Part shown: in pieces, positions 30,786 through 43,060 of the stretch
Layout of the letters: every line of letters starts with the position of its first letter
How positions within the stretch are numbered: the stretch's first letter is position 1
Origin: Aspidapion aeneum
Lineage: Eukaryota > Arthropoda > Insecta > Coleoptera > Brentidae
Direction of reading: 5' to 3'
Length of the DNA stretch: 64,000 bases
Assembly (NCBI GenBank): GCA_963576565.1
Contig: OY755039.1
Span: 140,561,369-140,625,368, forward strand
The notes under the pieces: model-generated
The model's input: only the letters and a program-made list of their open reading frames with translations
Databases searched by the model: none
What the model was told of the DNA's origin: nothing
Made by a program: the position numbers and the translations under genes

Positions 30786-33124
30786 CAGAGTGTTCCATTA
30801 AGACTGGCAGCTGGGAAAAACTTCGATAACAAAATCGGGCCTTGCGAATTTACCTAAAATATTTTTGTTCTTGGTAATCACATCTTCCAAATAGAAAAAT
30901 GTATTTTTTAACAAAACCCTATGATTACCATACACAATTTATATCATATTTATTTAAAAATTCTGCCTCACAAGGTATCTATTCCGGGTCTTGAACGATG
31001 TGACCATCCATATCACACTCTTTGACCAATCGCAAATTCTGAGAGGTCGCCTGCGCGAAATCACTTGTCTCTACCAATGGCATAGTCGCCCGCTCTTCAG
31101 AGTTAGTGAATTTTACGCGTTTGAAGTGAAATCTGTACTCCTGCCCCGTACCGAATGAACGTTTTTCGGTCGGATCGATCGTAGGAGAAGCTTGCGCAAT
31201 GGAGATCGTTTCGCATACCACGTGACGGCTCGGAGCTTGTTGTAAAAATGTTGGTAGCTGTGCAGTTCTTATTTTTAAAATTCCGTATCTTGGTTATACG
31301 AGCTACCTTTAATAGATGCTCTCATGCCTAGGAAACTCAATGCAGTTTGACAGGTCGTTAGGTTAAAGTTCTCACTAAGGTCAAAAGAGGCGCTGCGGTC
31401 GCGCGTTTGTTCCTTATTCTATTTTTTTTTGAGAATTATCTGTGGTTTGGATTTTTCGTCCCCCTTTTTTTCAGGTAGAAAAACCTCTTCCACCGCATTT
31501 TATTTCGGATTCATTTTAAATCTATCTTTTTGGTTTATATAGGTAATCTTTGCTGCTGTGACGCATTAAAATTAAATTTTGTTAAATTTGTAACTTTTGA
31601 AATTTTAAATATAAAAGAATAAGAATTTCTAGTTGCTTTTCTGGGTGAAGTGTCTAAAGTTCAGACGAGTATAAAATGCATATTTTTCCGATACATTTTA
31701 AGGTAAGTTTTCTTATTTTCTCATTTGAGGTTAGATTGGCATTTGATAAAATTTGTATTGGTAGTGTCTTTTTAACTTCTTATCGCTTACTTTACGGAAC
31801 TCTGAATACAGGTTTCCAATGCCTGATAGGTGCCTTATTTGCCCATCAATTAAGCACAAATTTAGTGTTAATTTTATGTCTATCCCTTTCGTTTGATATT
31901 AAGTAAAAGGGAGACACATACAAAATTAACACTAAATTTGTGCTTAATTGATGGGTAAACGAGGGATTACCCAGCAGCGTAATGTACTTTGAATAAATTT
32001 ATTCCTTAATTTTAAATCTTTATCTTTCCATAATCTAGTACCTATGATTAATGTGGTTATAAGTTGATTTTTTTTATTGTTTTCAGCTTTTGGATGATAT
32101 GTGCGACCACTGATAAGCTATGTATATACTACTTTGAAACATACCCTACACAACTTACAACCAAGGCGAGGAGGTACTTTTAAATCATGTCAGATTTTCG
32201 TCAAGCTGTTAAAAAGTAGACATTTAAGAATGATTCTCTTCAGGAACAACTGTTTCATTATTTATTCACTCATCACTCACCAGAAATGTTAAAAGCAAAT
32301 TTAAATATGTTAGATAGTGTTTGGTTTTTCATTATATTTTATTTTACCAATCAATTAGACTATGTATTATTTCATCAATAGTTAGTCATTAATTTGTAGC
32401 TTTTATATATAATAATAAAAACTCATTTAAAAAATGTTTTATTTATTGCAATTTATATATCATTTTCAATCTGTTCAATCTTATAAAGACAGTGTATGTC
32501 TTTATAAAATATTGACTGATTAAAAATTAAAAAAAAAACTTTAAAATTAAAGAAAATTTATTATAAAAGGCGATTCAAATTTCCCGCCTTAACTTTTAGT
32601 TCGTCACTAAGTTCTGCAGTGGGCGCCACAGAGCTAACGACCTGTCAAACAGCCGGAGTTGCCTATCTAATAAAAACACACTGAACCGCGCCGCAAATCC
32701 TTTATCTATGGATGCTCTCGGTCGTGGAATCAGGGACTGAACACTAACAAATTTTTGGTGGAAATTCCCCGAATATAATTTGCTCATAAAATTTAGGAAT
32801 GATTAATTTTTTAATAAAATGTGACATTATCATCTTTCTGTGGGAGAGTGACATAGGGGTACAAATTATGCAGAACTTTTTAAGAATATGAATATGGTAT
32901 AATTTATATTTGATAATCATAGCGTTTCTTCAAAAAATCCAATTTTTTAAGTTCGTATATGCCTTCTTGCGGGGATCTACACAAACAAATATATTTTAGG
33001 GGAATTTTGTTTTCCATCTTTAATTAATGCAAGACCTTATGTTATTATAAAAGTTTTTTCTCGAAGTCGTAGCGATAGTAGTTCTCTTCAGAAATCCGGC
33101 TGCCATCCTTAATGGGACACCATG
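30786..33124. mobile_element. CAGGGTGTTCCATTAAGG element with large internal cargo
   Basis: Left CAGAGTGTTCCATTAAGACT plus about 200 bp, and right GGCTGCCATCCTTAATGGGA with CACCATG, match in inverse the ends of the foldback element at 35325-36769. Between about 31000 and 32800 is unrelated sequence. It includes a weak 80-codon open frame (31221-30979, minus) and GTTTGACAGGTCGTTAG in both orientations (near 31357 and 32640), suggesting a second element nested inside. No transposase seen. Confidence 0.6.
31842..31955. repeat. Long near-perfect hairpin
   Basis: CCCATCAATTAAGCACAAAT and the next 28 bases pair with their inverse ending at 31955, with a loop of roughly 15 bases. Stem of close to 48 bp with only a few mismatches. 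It could be a small MITE or, if transcribed, a source of small RNA. Confidence 0.7.
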
Positions 33125-33496
33125 TATAATTTATAATTATTCAAATTGTACTAACAATTTTGGCTCACTTTTAATCTAGATACAACCCAATCGACATAAC
33201 CGACCTAAACTCTTATTTTTTAGTACTGTTTTTGAGTAATATTTTTAAAATATTATTTATTTTTATTGGAATACTTTTTCTTTATTATTATTATTATTAT
33301 ATGTATATGCTCTGTGAATATAAATAAATTTTTACATTTTGTACAAAAAGTTCTCCTAGCTTATCACACACACATACTTACTCCATTTTAAATATAAAAA
33401 TTAACAATATACTTTAAAATGCAAATTTAATGTTTTATACTTCTAATAATATAACAAATAATGTTGCTGGCATTAAATAAACATGGACCAAACATG
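33125..33496. other. Intergenic DNA, no feature seen
   Basis: About 370 bp with a TTA/TTATTA simple repeat near 33281-33300. No gene or element end recognised. Confidence 0.45.
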
Positions 33497-33998
33497 CAGG
33501 GTGTAATTTAAATGATGTACCAAACTTTAAGGGGCGGTAGGAACGATCAAAAGTAGAAAAAAATTCCTACTTTATTTTGTTTTTTAGAATAGTCAAAATT
33601 AACTAATAACTTTTTTAAAAACAGAAATTTTGTGGAATTATGCATTACAATAAAGGTAATAATAATTAACACCAAAAATCTTTTTTTTTCTTTAACAATT
33701 CTTTTTTTTTTAAATGAATGACTTATTTTTTTTTGTAATCTTAATAGCTTATAAAAAAATTAATTTTTAAAAATATTGACAAATCGACATCTATTGCAAC
33801 ACATCTTCTTAACCTATTTTTTGGAAAAATGCAATAGAAGATTTTCTGATATCACATAAAATTTCACAGTTTTCTTTAAACTTCACAATATAAGTTACAA
33901 ACAAAAAACTTTTGACCAAGTGATATTTAAATTTTTGTCTGCTTTTGACCGTTCGTACAACCCTTTAAATTTTGGTGTGTCATTTAAATTTTACCCTG
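33497..33998. mobile_element. CAGGGTGTAATTTAAATG foldback MITE
   Basis: Ends CAGGGTGTAATTTAAATGAT and GTCATTTAAATTTTACCCTG are inverted. Inner arms (TTAAGGGGCGGTAGGAACGA and its diverged inverse) continue the pairing. 502 bp. TA follows on the right. Confidence 0.8.
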
Positions 33999-34468
33999 TA
34001 TAACCAAACATTTTTAAAATAAAATGACATTTTCTTATTATAACCAAAAAAAGATGGCTCAAGTTATTCAGACCCAAACCCATCAGAGGCAGCACACCAA
34101 TAGAAAATCCACTAATATAAAAATAAAATTTAAAAATAAATTTTTTTATATTTTGTTTTGTCCATCTTTAATTAATGCCAAAAAGTTAATATAAGTTATT
34201 ATCATTATTAAATAATCAATAACAATTAATAGTATTATGACCTCATAATGAATACATTTTGCACCATCCTACACTTCTATAAAATAAAAAAAAAAACAAA
34301 GTAATTCATTCAGACAAAAAATTTAAAAAATACAGTAATAACTCATGGTAAAGAAAATGCGTGCTTACTAATAAAATTATTGAACACAGGGTGTTAATGA
34401 AATTAAATAATGAAGAAGTTCATTCTTGGGTCCATTTTTGACAAAAAAAACTTTATATAAACATGTCC
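33999..34468. other. Intergenic DNA, no feature seen
   Basis: About 470 bp of AT-rich sequence. A CACAGGGTGTTAATGAAATT motif near 34385 looks like a lone element end. No gene. Confidence 0.4.
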
Positions 34469-34471
34469 TAA

Positions 34472-35224
34472 AGGCCGTTTGACATCACAGTGGATAGAAT
34501 AGACCGGTGTTCGGATCTTATATATATATATTGTCAAATTTTTCACTTCACTGGTGGTGCAGCTGATTTTTGTAAACAAAAGTTTGATATGACATGAACA
34601 ACGGAACTACTAATATTTTTTGAATTTTTTGAAAACTAAGGTAATTGATCCACTGTTTTCTGGTACATCCATATAAAATGTAATTTTCTAGACTTATTGT
34701 CGTTATATTTTTTTAGCCCGCTTTATTTTTTATTACACAAAACTTAAACTACAAGTCAAACTGAATGTGATCGTTTAATATCAAAGGTGAACCGAGGACT
34801 TGGGAAGTAAACAAAGATGTAGGTCAGCGAATTATTTTTAAAGCTGAAACGAACACATTATTTTATTCGAATTTTAATTTTTGTGTAAAGAGAAATGAAG
34901 CGGACTAAAAAAAATAACGACTGGTATGTCTGAAAAATATTATTTTATAAGAATATACTAAAAAATAGTAGGAAAATAGCCTTAGTTTTCAAAAAATTCA
35001 AAAAATATTAGTTGTTAATATCATATCTAACTTTTGTTTACAAAAATCAGCTGGACCACCAGTGTCGTGAAAATTCGACATATATTTATAAGATCCGAAC
35101 ACCGGTCTATTCTATCCACCGTGGTTTGACATGGCGCAATCAACTTGCAGTTGCATACAAGATTAGTGTCCCTGAATAAGACATATTTGTTTGTCTATAC
35201 GACAGATGTCATGTCAAGCGGCCT
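34472..35224. mobile_element. PIF/Harbinger-type MITE with a nested palindrome
   Basis: Ends AGGCCGTTTGACATC and GTCATGTCAAGCGGCCT match the family at 16448, flanked by TAA (34469-34471 and 35225-35227). Most of the element is an inserted palindrome at about 34487-35124, with ends GTGGATAGAATAGACCGGTG and its inverse, arms TGTAAACAAAAGTTTGATAT, and a short unpaired centre. Confidence 0.85.
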
Positions 35225-35324
35225 TAAGCGTTTTAACCATAGACCTATAATACGAATGGACTGGATTCCAGAGTGAGATGGGGCTAGTCCGGGCAAAACA
35301 CGGACAAATCAAATACGCATTATA

Positions 35325-36769
35325 CAGGGTGTTCCATTAAGGATGGCAGCCGGATTTATCTCAGATACTAGTACAGCTACGACTTCGAGAAATTTTTTTT
35401 TATAACAAAATCGGGCTTTGTGAATTCACCCAAAATATTTTTGTTTCTGTAGCTTTTCGCTAGGGCGCAGTAATAACATCTCCCAACTATAAAAATTGAA
35501 TTTTATGACAAAACCCTATGATCAACATACACAAATTTTACCATATTCGTATTTCTTGAAAGATTCTGCATAATATGGATCTCTCACTTGTACATCTTTC
35601 TCACTTCCCCACATGGATGGAATGAAAAGGTCACTTTTTATTTAAAAAATAATTACTTCTACGTGGTAACTAAACCGACTCTTATTATTTATCTGACTTA
35701 TTAAGATAACCCTAAAAAATGCAAATGTTCTTGATTTTTGGTTTAAATTAACATTTTTTCGAAACAGCAAATTTTTTAAAACTACCAAACCAAAAAACTT
35801 AAATTTCTTTAAAAATTCAGGTACAAATCCATTAATATTTTTACTTGAAGTTGTCAAACGATATTCATTTAAGATATTACTGGAATCCGCAAGTCAAGGT
35901 ATGACTTAGTTTTGAAGATATTTAAACAATAGTTTTGTTTGTGTATTATGTGGTGAGACGAGACATTTTGTTATATTTGCATGTGTCACACCTGTTATAA
36001 TTTTTTGACAATTTAAGGTTTATTGAGGTTTTATAATTATTTATGTCAAAAGCAAATTATAAAACGTCAATAAACATTAAATAGTACAAAAATTATAACG
36101 CGTGTGACACATGCAAATAACAAAATAAGGTCTCGTCTCACCACATAAGACACAAACAAAACTATTTTTTAAATATCTTCAAAACTAAGTCATATCTTGA
36201 CTTGCGGATTTCAGTAATATCTTAAATGAATATCGCTTGACAACATCAAGTAAAAATATTAATGGGATTGTATCTGAATTTTTTAAGAAATTTAAGTTTT
36301 TTGGTTAAGTACTTTTAAAAAATTTCCTGTTTCGAAAAAATGTTAATTTAAACAAAAAAATCAAGAATATTTGCATTTTTTAGGGTTTTCTTAATAAGTC
36401 AAATAAATAAGAAGAGTCGATTTAGTTACAACGTAAAGTAATTATTTTTTAAATAAAAAGTTAAATTTTTATTCCATCCATGTAGGGAAGTGAGAAAGAG
36501 GTACAAGTGAGAGGTCCAAATTATGCAGAATTTTTCAAGGAATACGAATATTGTAAAATTTGTATATGTTTATCATAGAGTTTTGTCATAAAATGCAATT
36601 TTTATAGTTGGGAGGTGCTATTACTGCCCCCTAGCGGGAAGCTACAGAAACCAAAATATTTTAGGTAAATTCACAAGGCCCGATGTTATTATAAAAATTT
36701 TTTTTCCGAAGTCGTAGCTGTACTAATATCTGAGAAAAATCCGGCTGCCATCCTTAATGGGACACCCTG
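35325..36769. mobile_element. CAGGGTGTTCCATTAAGG foldback element, long near-perfect palindrome
   Basis: Ends CAGGGTGTTCCATTAAGGAT and ATCCTTAATGGGACACCCTG, flanked by TA. The two halves, about 720 bp each, pair almost end to end around 36047; for instance CTTGACTTGCGGATTTC at 36196 is the inverse of GGAATCCGCAAGTCAAG at 35882. Non-coding. It is the parent type of the larger element at 30786. Confidence 0.92.
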
Positions 36770-38148
36770 TATTGCATGGGAAAGAACTATTATTTGAAAT
36801 TTTTTAATGTTTTTTCACAAACTTTGGCTTATAACTTTCCCTAAATTAGTTTTATAGAAAAACTGTAAATACGTTTTTAGTTCGCAAGAGAGCACTAATT
36901 AATGCAGTAAAGAACTTGGCTTTATATATTATAAACCAACCAACAAAGATATGAATTTTTCTTGACTAACAAAATGTTACTATAATTTTTATTATTTAGC
37001 AAAAAAATATATCTTTGTTAGTTTGAAAGATATGAAGCCAATCTTTAATAACGTAATTGGTGTTTTATTGCAAACAAAAACATTACAATTTTTCTGTAAA
37101 ACTAATTTAAGCCAAAGTTTGTAAAAAAAGTTGAAAATGGCACCATTTTGGATTTATGACGTCATATATAGAGAGATAGAGGCAAACACCAGGCGACTTA
37201 ACATTGAGTAATCCTTCACCAATCTATCGAGGGTAGTCTTACACTTTTTCCTCAATCTTGAATTTTTTTAATATTCAAAAAACAATATTTTTATAGTTCT
37301 TGAGATATAAAGCTTACTAAAAGGACAATCTAATTCTTAATCTTGGATATATGAAGTCACACAGGCGCTCTTAAATTTGAGGCAAACACCAGGCAACTTA
37401 AAATTGAGTAATCCATAACCAATCTTTTTGGGGTAGTCTAAAACTTTTTTCCTCAATTTTTATTTTTTGGGTAAAAAGAAGTTACTATTTTTTAGTAAAT
37501 TAATATCTTTCTTAGGTTTTAAGATATGAAGATCAATATCTTATTTGGTGTTCTATTGAAAACAAAAAACGTTTTCACAGTTTTTCTGTAAAACTAATTT
37601 AGAAACAGTTATAAGCCAAAGTTTGTGAAAAAACATGAAAAAAACCGCTATCTTGGATTTATGCGTCACACCGGCCTTCTAACTAAGATGGGAGGCAAAT
37701 ACCCGTTGACTGAAAATTGTGTGATCTATTACCAATCGATCTAGAGTAGTTCCACAACTATCCAAATCTTCCACAACTATCCCACGGGTTAACACAGGTC
37801 ACTTAATAACTATTACCTGAAAAGTCGGATTTTTTTAGTTAGGCCTTTCTTGTTTTGGGGTGCGATATATGTTCATATGAATTTATTTTTCTCACAATGG
37901 GCCCAACAATAATTAACTTCTTCAATATTAGCATCTTATTCAATAACACTGTATGTAACTTAAAAAAAACTTTAGGTTCTTCATTAACAAAGAAAAAAAC
38001 TGATTGGTATTGTTTGTTGTGATTTACATACAAGTAGAAATCACAAAAAATAATGTTAACCAAAAAATTTGCGTTAAAAAACAGCTTGTTTTTTTAGAAC
38101 TAAAAATCAAATTTATCCACAAATTTTGGTTGGCTGTATTTGAGGATT
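36770..38148. repeat. Diverged tandem repeats with GAGGCAAACACCAGGC blocks
   Basis: GAGGCAAACACCAGGCGACT starts units near 37180 and 37379, with a weaker one near 37691. TTTTTCTGTAAAACTAATTT plus GCCAAAGTTTGTGAAAAAAC occurs near 37090 and 37585, and inverted near 36820. The units are 200-500 bp and irregular. Unclassified. No protein-coding signal. Confidence 0.6.
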
Positions 38149-38360
38149 TAGTCCGTAGTATACCGGTCTATTTTTTAAGTGATCAGTAACCGGTTTATAA
38201 ATGTCAATTTCGTGACTATAAAAAATTCATAAAGTATTAATAATTAATTTTTTGCTTAAATCTAACAATTTATTGTAACAAAAGTAACAGTAAATAATTA
38301 ATAAACGGAAATTTTTTTTTGTGGCATCACGTAAAAAATAGACCGGTGTACTGTGGACTA
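38149..38360. mobile_element. TAGTCC-ended MITE
   Basis: TAGTCCGTAGTATACCGGTC at the left is the inverse of GACCGGTGTACTGTGGACTA at the right. 212 bp, non-coding. Same family as 48428-48936. Confidence 0.8.
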
Positions 38361-39021
38361 TTTTCTAATACTGTCTTTGAACGTCAACATTTCAAAATCG
38401 ATAAAAAACTTTAAAAGATTGTAGAGGAGATAAAACTGGGTTACCGTGTATCAAAACAGTCTTTGAAGAGGAGTGTGCAAAATTAAATAATTATTTTTTT
38501 TACAAAATAAATAACTTTCAGCCAGGTTTCTCGAATATCATTCTCCCTAAAAAACTAAAAACAACCAAAAAAATACGTTCGTTTTGTCCTAATCACAGAT
38601 ATAGAAAAATAATTAGATAGTTGCGCAACCTCAAATAGAGGCGAAGGATCGTTGGCCGCCATTTTTTCACAGATGTTAAGTACAAGCGGTTACCCCTAGA
38701 GGTCGTTATGGTGAACACGCATCTAAGGTCACTGGATCACGAAAACTGCGTCGCGAGGCTTCAGAACGAAGTGAGCTTACAAGCGTGGTAGAAGGCACCA
38801 ATTCAATGACGCCCTGTCAAATATTTTTAATTGCGATCAGTGGCTCCACATGACGTTTTATCATGAGTTTAGTTTAATGTTAAAGTTGGCCTTACTCAAT
38901 TTGTGAAAAAATGGCAGATTTTAATTTCTTACCATTTCCGCCAGTCTGCGCAGGTTGACAAGCTTTCTATTTATTTTTCTAATTCTATGGTCCTAATACG
39001 AAAATTTGGGAGTTCTTACCC
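38361..39021. other. 3' flank of Syndapin, no clear feature
   Basis: About 660 bp after the Syndapin stop codon (minus strand), expected to hold its 3' UTR. A GC-richer stretch at 38640-38800 has no recognisable domain. The polyadenylation site cannot be placed by eye. Confidence 0.4.
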
Positions 39022-39162
<141 letters not shown>

Positions 39163-39229
39163 TCAATAAAAGCATTCAACATAACAAATAAGCATATATC
39201 AACGGTTTTTTATATGTTCCTTGAATATA

Positions 39230-39384
39230 CAGTCGAACCTCTCTATAACTCGAACCTTTTAAGTGGTCCCTGCACTTTTTATATGAATTTTAACCTCTTT
39301 AACTCGAATTTCTATAAGTCGAACTCTCCATAACTCGAACTGATTTGGTTGTCCTTTGAAGTTCGAGTTATAGAGGTTCGACTG
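39230..39384. mobile_element. Pogo/Tigger-type MITE, second copy
   Basis: CAGTCGAACCTCTCTATAAC and its inverse TATAGAGGTTCGACTG bound 155 bp. TA is present at the left only. Same family as 9192-9376. Confidence 0.85.
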
Positions 39385-39604
39385 CAGTTCATACCCAAGT
39401 TTGAAAGCCGAAAATCTTATAATTTTTTAAATTATTTCGAAAACATCTTAAGGAAGCATTTTTTGGGTATTTGTTAAGTACTTTTGTAAAGCCAACCAAA
39501 TTCTCTATAATCTGAGCGCAAACCTTGTATCCTAAGTTTAGTAGTTGCGGAGATACGTGTGGTCAAATATGTAAATGCAAAGAAAAAATATGGAAGAGGT
39601 GCTG

Positions 39605-40365
39605 TGTGTATAGATAAAAATCAAAACGAATTTTATACTTCACACAAAGGTGTGTGTGCTTAACTCGCGAGTGTCAAAAAGAGAAGGACTAGTTGGTTAT
39701 GGGTATTTCCAACAAGGTAGCATTTCCTTGCACACAACAGCACCTCTTCCATCTTTTTTCTTTGCATATGCTTTGGGAAGTACGGCCTTTTAGTTGCTAC
39801 GTGATTACGTGGTTTTAAAACCATATTCAATGGACGAAACTTGTCTATAGATGGCGCAGCTGCGTCTCTGACAAGACGATGCCAGTGTGCTTCAACCTTC
39901 GAGTGCTCGAGGCAGATCGCTAGATGGCGCCACACCTCTGAGTTTCCTCGTATTTCACGGATGGGAGTAATTCATATGTAGGAATTGGTTTTGGTTAAAA
40001 TCAGTGATGCCAACTTGGGGAATTTTTCCCCAGTTCTGGGGATTTTTTAGTGCAATAGGGAAAAAGGGAATTTTGCCTAATATCTGGGCAATTTTTAACT
40101 GCTTCGAACTTTCGAACTAATTGACCTGTTTTAAGGTTAAATAATTAAATTTTACCAAATTTTAATATGGATAGTTGTAAAGATAGGACGGTATGCTTTT
40201 CTCCACTGGTGACGTGAAACACACAGAAACGTACGTCTGGAGATGCTACCTTCACCTTGTACAAGTTAAAAACTAATCAAAACCAACTCTTCCTTCTCTT
40301 TCTGACACTCGCGAGTTAAGCACACAAACCTTTGTGTGAAGTATAAAATTCGTTTTGATAAATAT
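39605..40365. mobile_element. Foldback element with AAAACGAATTTTATACTTCA arms
   Basis: AAAACGAATTTTATACTTCA with CACAAAGGTGTGTGTGCTTA and ACTCGCGAGTGTCAAAAAGA at the left pair with their inverses at about 40290-40355. The GC-richer interior (39780-39950) has an open frame of 91 codons on the minus strand (39935-39660) without family resemblance; it overlaps the inverted arm and is not called a gene. Confidence 0.7.
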
Positions 40366-40539
40366 GTGAAGGTTTTTACAAAAAGTGAAATTTTACCGGT
40401 AGGGTCATTTTCTAAGCCACGCAGCGGCTAAACAAATCGCCGTAGAGAAAAGTCATAAATGTAGTTTATAGAGAATTGTATTGGCTTTAACACAGTACTA
40501 AAATTTTGCCGCCTCTAGGTATTATACTTTGGGCAAAAG

Positions 40540-41475
40540 CGAAAAAATAGTAAAACATCGATGTTCCAGAAAACAAAAAAAACATTGTGCTAAATAATTA
40601 TGGAATCTATAGTACGAGACCATAGCGTCATTCATCTGTCTTAGTCAATTAAGAATTGGTGAGAACCCACACTGCCTGACCTGTTAACAGAGTAAGAGAC
40701 TAGAGTAATGAAACTTGGCACGCATATCGGCCATCCAGCACTGATTCTTCAGCTGTTAAAAAATATTACATATATGACCCCTAGGAAGCCTATGGGGGCA
40801 ATATGTGTGTCATCTTCTACACTAATTGCACCTTCACATCTAGGTCTCACTAAATTGGTAGTTTATACAATTACCTACAGGCCTACTAATTAAAAAAAAA
40901 TGTTCGAAGCTCTTAATAAGGTCTCCTAGTTAGGAGAAAAAAAAGAGATGTCTAATTATGAACGGGGGTCAAAATAAAATTTTATTTTGTATTGTATTTA
41001 AAATTATAGGTGATGTGGTATAAGTCAATGAATATTTTTTTCGTAAATAACAAAAAAATTTGCCTTTAATTAGAGGCCTTATTAATAACTTTGAATTTTT
41101 TTCACATATCAGACCTGTTAGTAATTATCTGAATTACCAATTTAGTGAAGAGTGAAACCTAAATTTACAGGTGCAACAGTCTAGAAGATATAAGGTATAA
41201 TCTAAAAACACATTTTTCCCCCATAAGCCTCCTAGGGGCAGCATACATATAATTTTTTTGACACCTGAAAATTAAGTACCTGAAGTTCAGAATTAAAATA
41301 TTGTCAGGCAGTGTTAGTTAGTAATAATTGGCTACGACAGGTGTTATAAAATCTTTATTAAAAAGCCGACAAAAGACGCTATGGCCTTGTATAATAGATT
41401 CCATAATTACTTAGTTCAATGTTTTTTTTTTAATTTTCTGCAACATCGATGTTTATTTAAAAAAAATCGTTTTTA
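40540..41475. mobile_element. Foldback element with AACATCGATGTT ends
   Basis: AAAACATCGATGTTCCAGAA with AATTATGGAATCTATAGTAC at the left pairs with TCCATAATTACTTAGTTCAA and CAACATCGATGTTTATTT at the right. Inner arms TGCCTGACCTG and GTCAGGCAGTG also pair. About 930 bp, non-coding. Confidence 0.7.
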
Positions 41476-41637
41476 CCCAAATTATAAATAATATAATTTT
41501 CCTTTAGGACGATTTTTTTTGTTATTTTTGACGATGGATAGGGATTCCATCCGACCACTTTAAAGGCTAAAGACCTGTATAAAAAAAGGAAAAAAATGCT
41601 ACAAAAAACTAAAAATAAGTGAGTTCAAGTTTTTTAC

Positions 41638-41795
41638 CTGTTTTAAAACTTAGTTCGTCATTCTCAGCTCCTTCGTAGTCATATAAGGCCTTGACAGGAA
41701 CGCCTGGCTCACCATTGTCCACCAACGCCTCATTCTCCCAGTCTTCTTCTTCGAAGGGGTTAGATTCGTTGGGTTTAGTGTTGGCCGAACCATTT
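41638..41795 (-). CDS. Synd: Syndapin (PACSIN), SH3-proximal exon
   Basis: 52 residues: NGSANTKPNESNPFEEEDWE, then NEALVDNGEPGVPVKALYDY, EGAENDELSFKT. It contains an Asn-Pro-Phe (NPF) motif, which in syndapins binds EH-domain proteins such as EHD, directly before the SH3 start (ALYDYEGAENDELSF). Acceptor TTGTTATAG at 41796, donor ACAG|GTAAAA at 41637. Confidence 0.95.
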
Positions 41796-41898
41796 CTATA
41801 ACAAAATAAAACATTAAACACAGTGTTTCAAACTCTCTGAATTGGTAGGTTACTCTAGAGTCCCTGTATGTTGACATATTTGGATAAAATCCAAATAT

Positions 41899-42672
41899 TG
41901 TCATGAATGTAATTTGGGCATGCTATCCGGAACTTGGTTGGTTGACCTGATGTAAAAGTATTAGGACGTCAACCTAGGAAGTATGTGGTGCAAACGATTT
42001 ATGTTTAAGATTGAAACACGTTTGTAATCATATGCTTCTATAAAACCAATCAAGAACGGATAGTCGGGGTTCAGTTCAGTGAGTACGCTAAGTAACTAAG
42101 TTTTTAATAGTTAAGTATAGAAGCAGTAAAGAGATGCTGATCGAGAGCTGAACCCGACCTACACATAAATAATATTTGTATCAGAAAACTGGGCCAGACA
42201 GTAGTGATTAGTGAGTAAGTATCTTTGTACTTAGTATTAAATAAACCCTTAAACTATCTCACGATCCTCTTTATTTGTGCGCAACACGTACACAAATAGT
42301 CACGACAACCCCCTCGTGACATATGGTGGAGGCGCCGTTATCTTTTTCGAAAGATTTATATCTCTTTTTGTCATTTTTTTTAAAGTTATTTTTATAGAGA
42401 TTTTAGCATTTCTTAAGGGTTTTTGAATATTGGTAGGTCGTTAATTTTGCTGGGCAGTACATTTTGTAGGCCTCTAAGACAAACAGTTTATTTTATTTTA
42501 TTTATTTTTCTCTTTAGATATTTTTGTTGTTATTGTTTGAAATATGGAACCACTTTGCAACACACTTAATATAACGTCAATTTACAGAACCACCCACATT
42601 TGATCCGGTTTGCAGTTGCCCCGTTAATTTTATAAACGAATACGACAGAATTTGTGACAACCCCTCGTGACA
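41899..42672 (+). mobile_element. Internally deleted LTR retrotransposon
   Basis: A 5' LTR of 423 bp (41899-42321) begins TGTCATGAATGTAATTTGGG and ends CCCTCGTGACA, with AATAAA at about 42239. TGGTGGAGGCGCCG from 42324 is a plausible primer-binding site. Only about 320 bp of interior remain, followed by the last 25-30 bp of a 3' LTR (CAACCCCTCGTGACA). The 4-bp direct repeat ATAT flanks it (41895-41898 and 42673-42676). The insertion split a palindromic sequence (AGAGTCCCTGTATGTTGACA and its inverse). No polyprotein domains remain. Confidence 0.8.
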
Positions 42673-42744
42673 ATATGTCAACATACAGGGACTCTAGGTT
42701 ACTCTAAGGGACAAAAAAACACGGCAGTGGTACAAAATAGTGAA

Positions 42745-42868
42745 GGCCATAATAGCTCAAACAATAATAGCGCATGGGCAAAATAGTGTAGGTCAAAATA
42801 GCGCAGACCAAAATAGCGTACGTCAGAATAGCGCAGACCAAAATAGTGCATGCCCAAAATAGCGCATG
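42745..42868. repeat. Minisatellite, AAAATAGCGCAGACC-type unit
   Basis: About eight imperfect copies of a 14-16 bp unit (AAAATAGCGCAGACC, AAAATAGCGTACGTC, AAAATAGTGCATGCCC). Confidence 0.85.
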
Positions 42869-43060
42869 ACATCTTTCCCGGGATCCTAGAGGGTGAATCC
42901 GAACCGAATCAAACCAACATTATTAAAAAAAAAACTTTCCTGACTTCTTTCCCGGGATCCTAGAGGGTGTCGATCCGAATCGAACCAACATATTTTTTCA
43001 AAAAAATAACTTTCCTGACTTCTTTACCGAGATCCTAGAAGGTGTAAATCCGAACCAAAC
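42869..43060. repeat. Three copies of a unit of about 75 bp
   Basis: TCTTTCCCGGGATCCTAGAG with GGTGAATCCGAACCGAAT recurs at about 42869, 42946 and 43020, separated by ACTTTCCTGACT-type spacers. Confidence 0.8.

Noticed and set aside
30979..31221. 80-codon minus-strand frame in element cargo
   Set aside because: No family resemblance, no clear gene context; mentioned only as part of the cargo.
39660..39935. 91-codon minus-strand frame
   Set aside because: Overlaps an arm of a foldback element and shows no domain.
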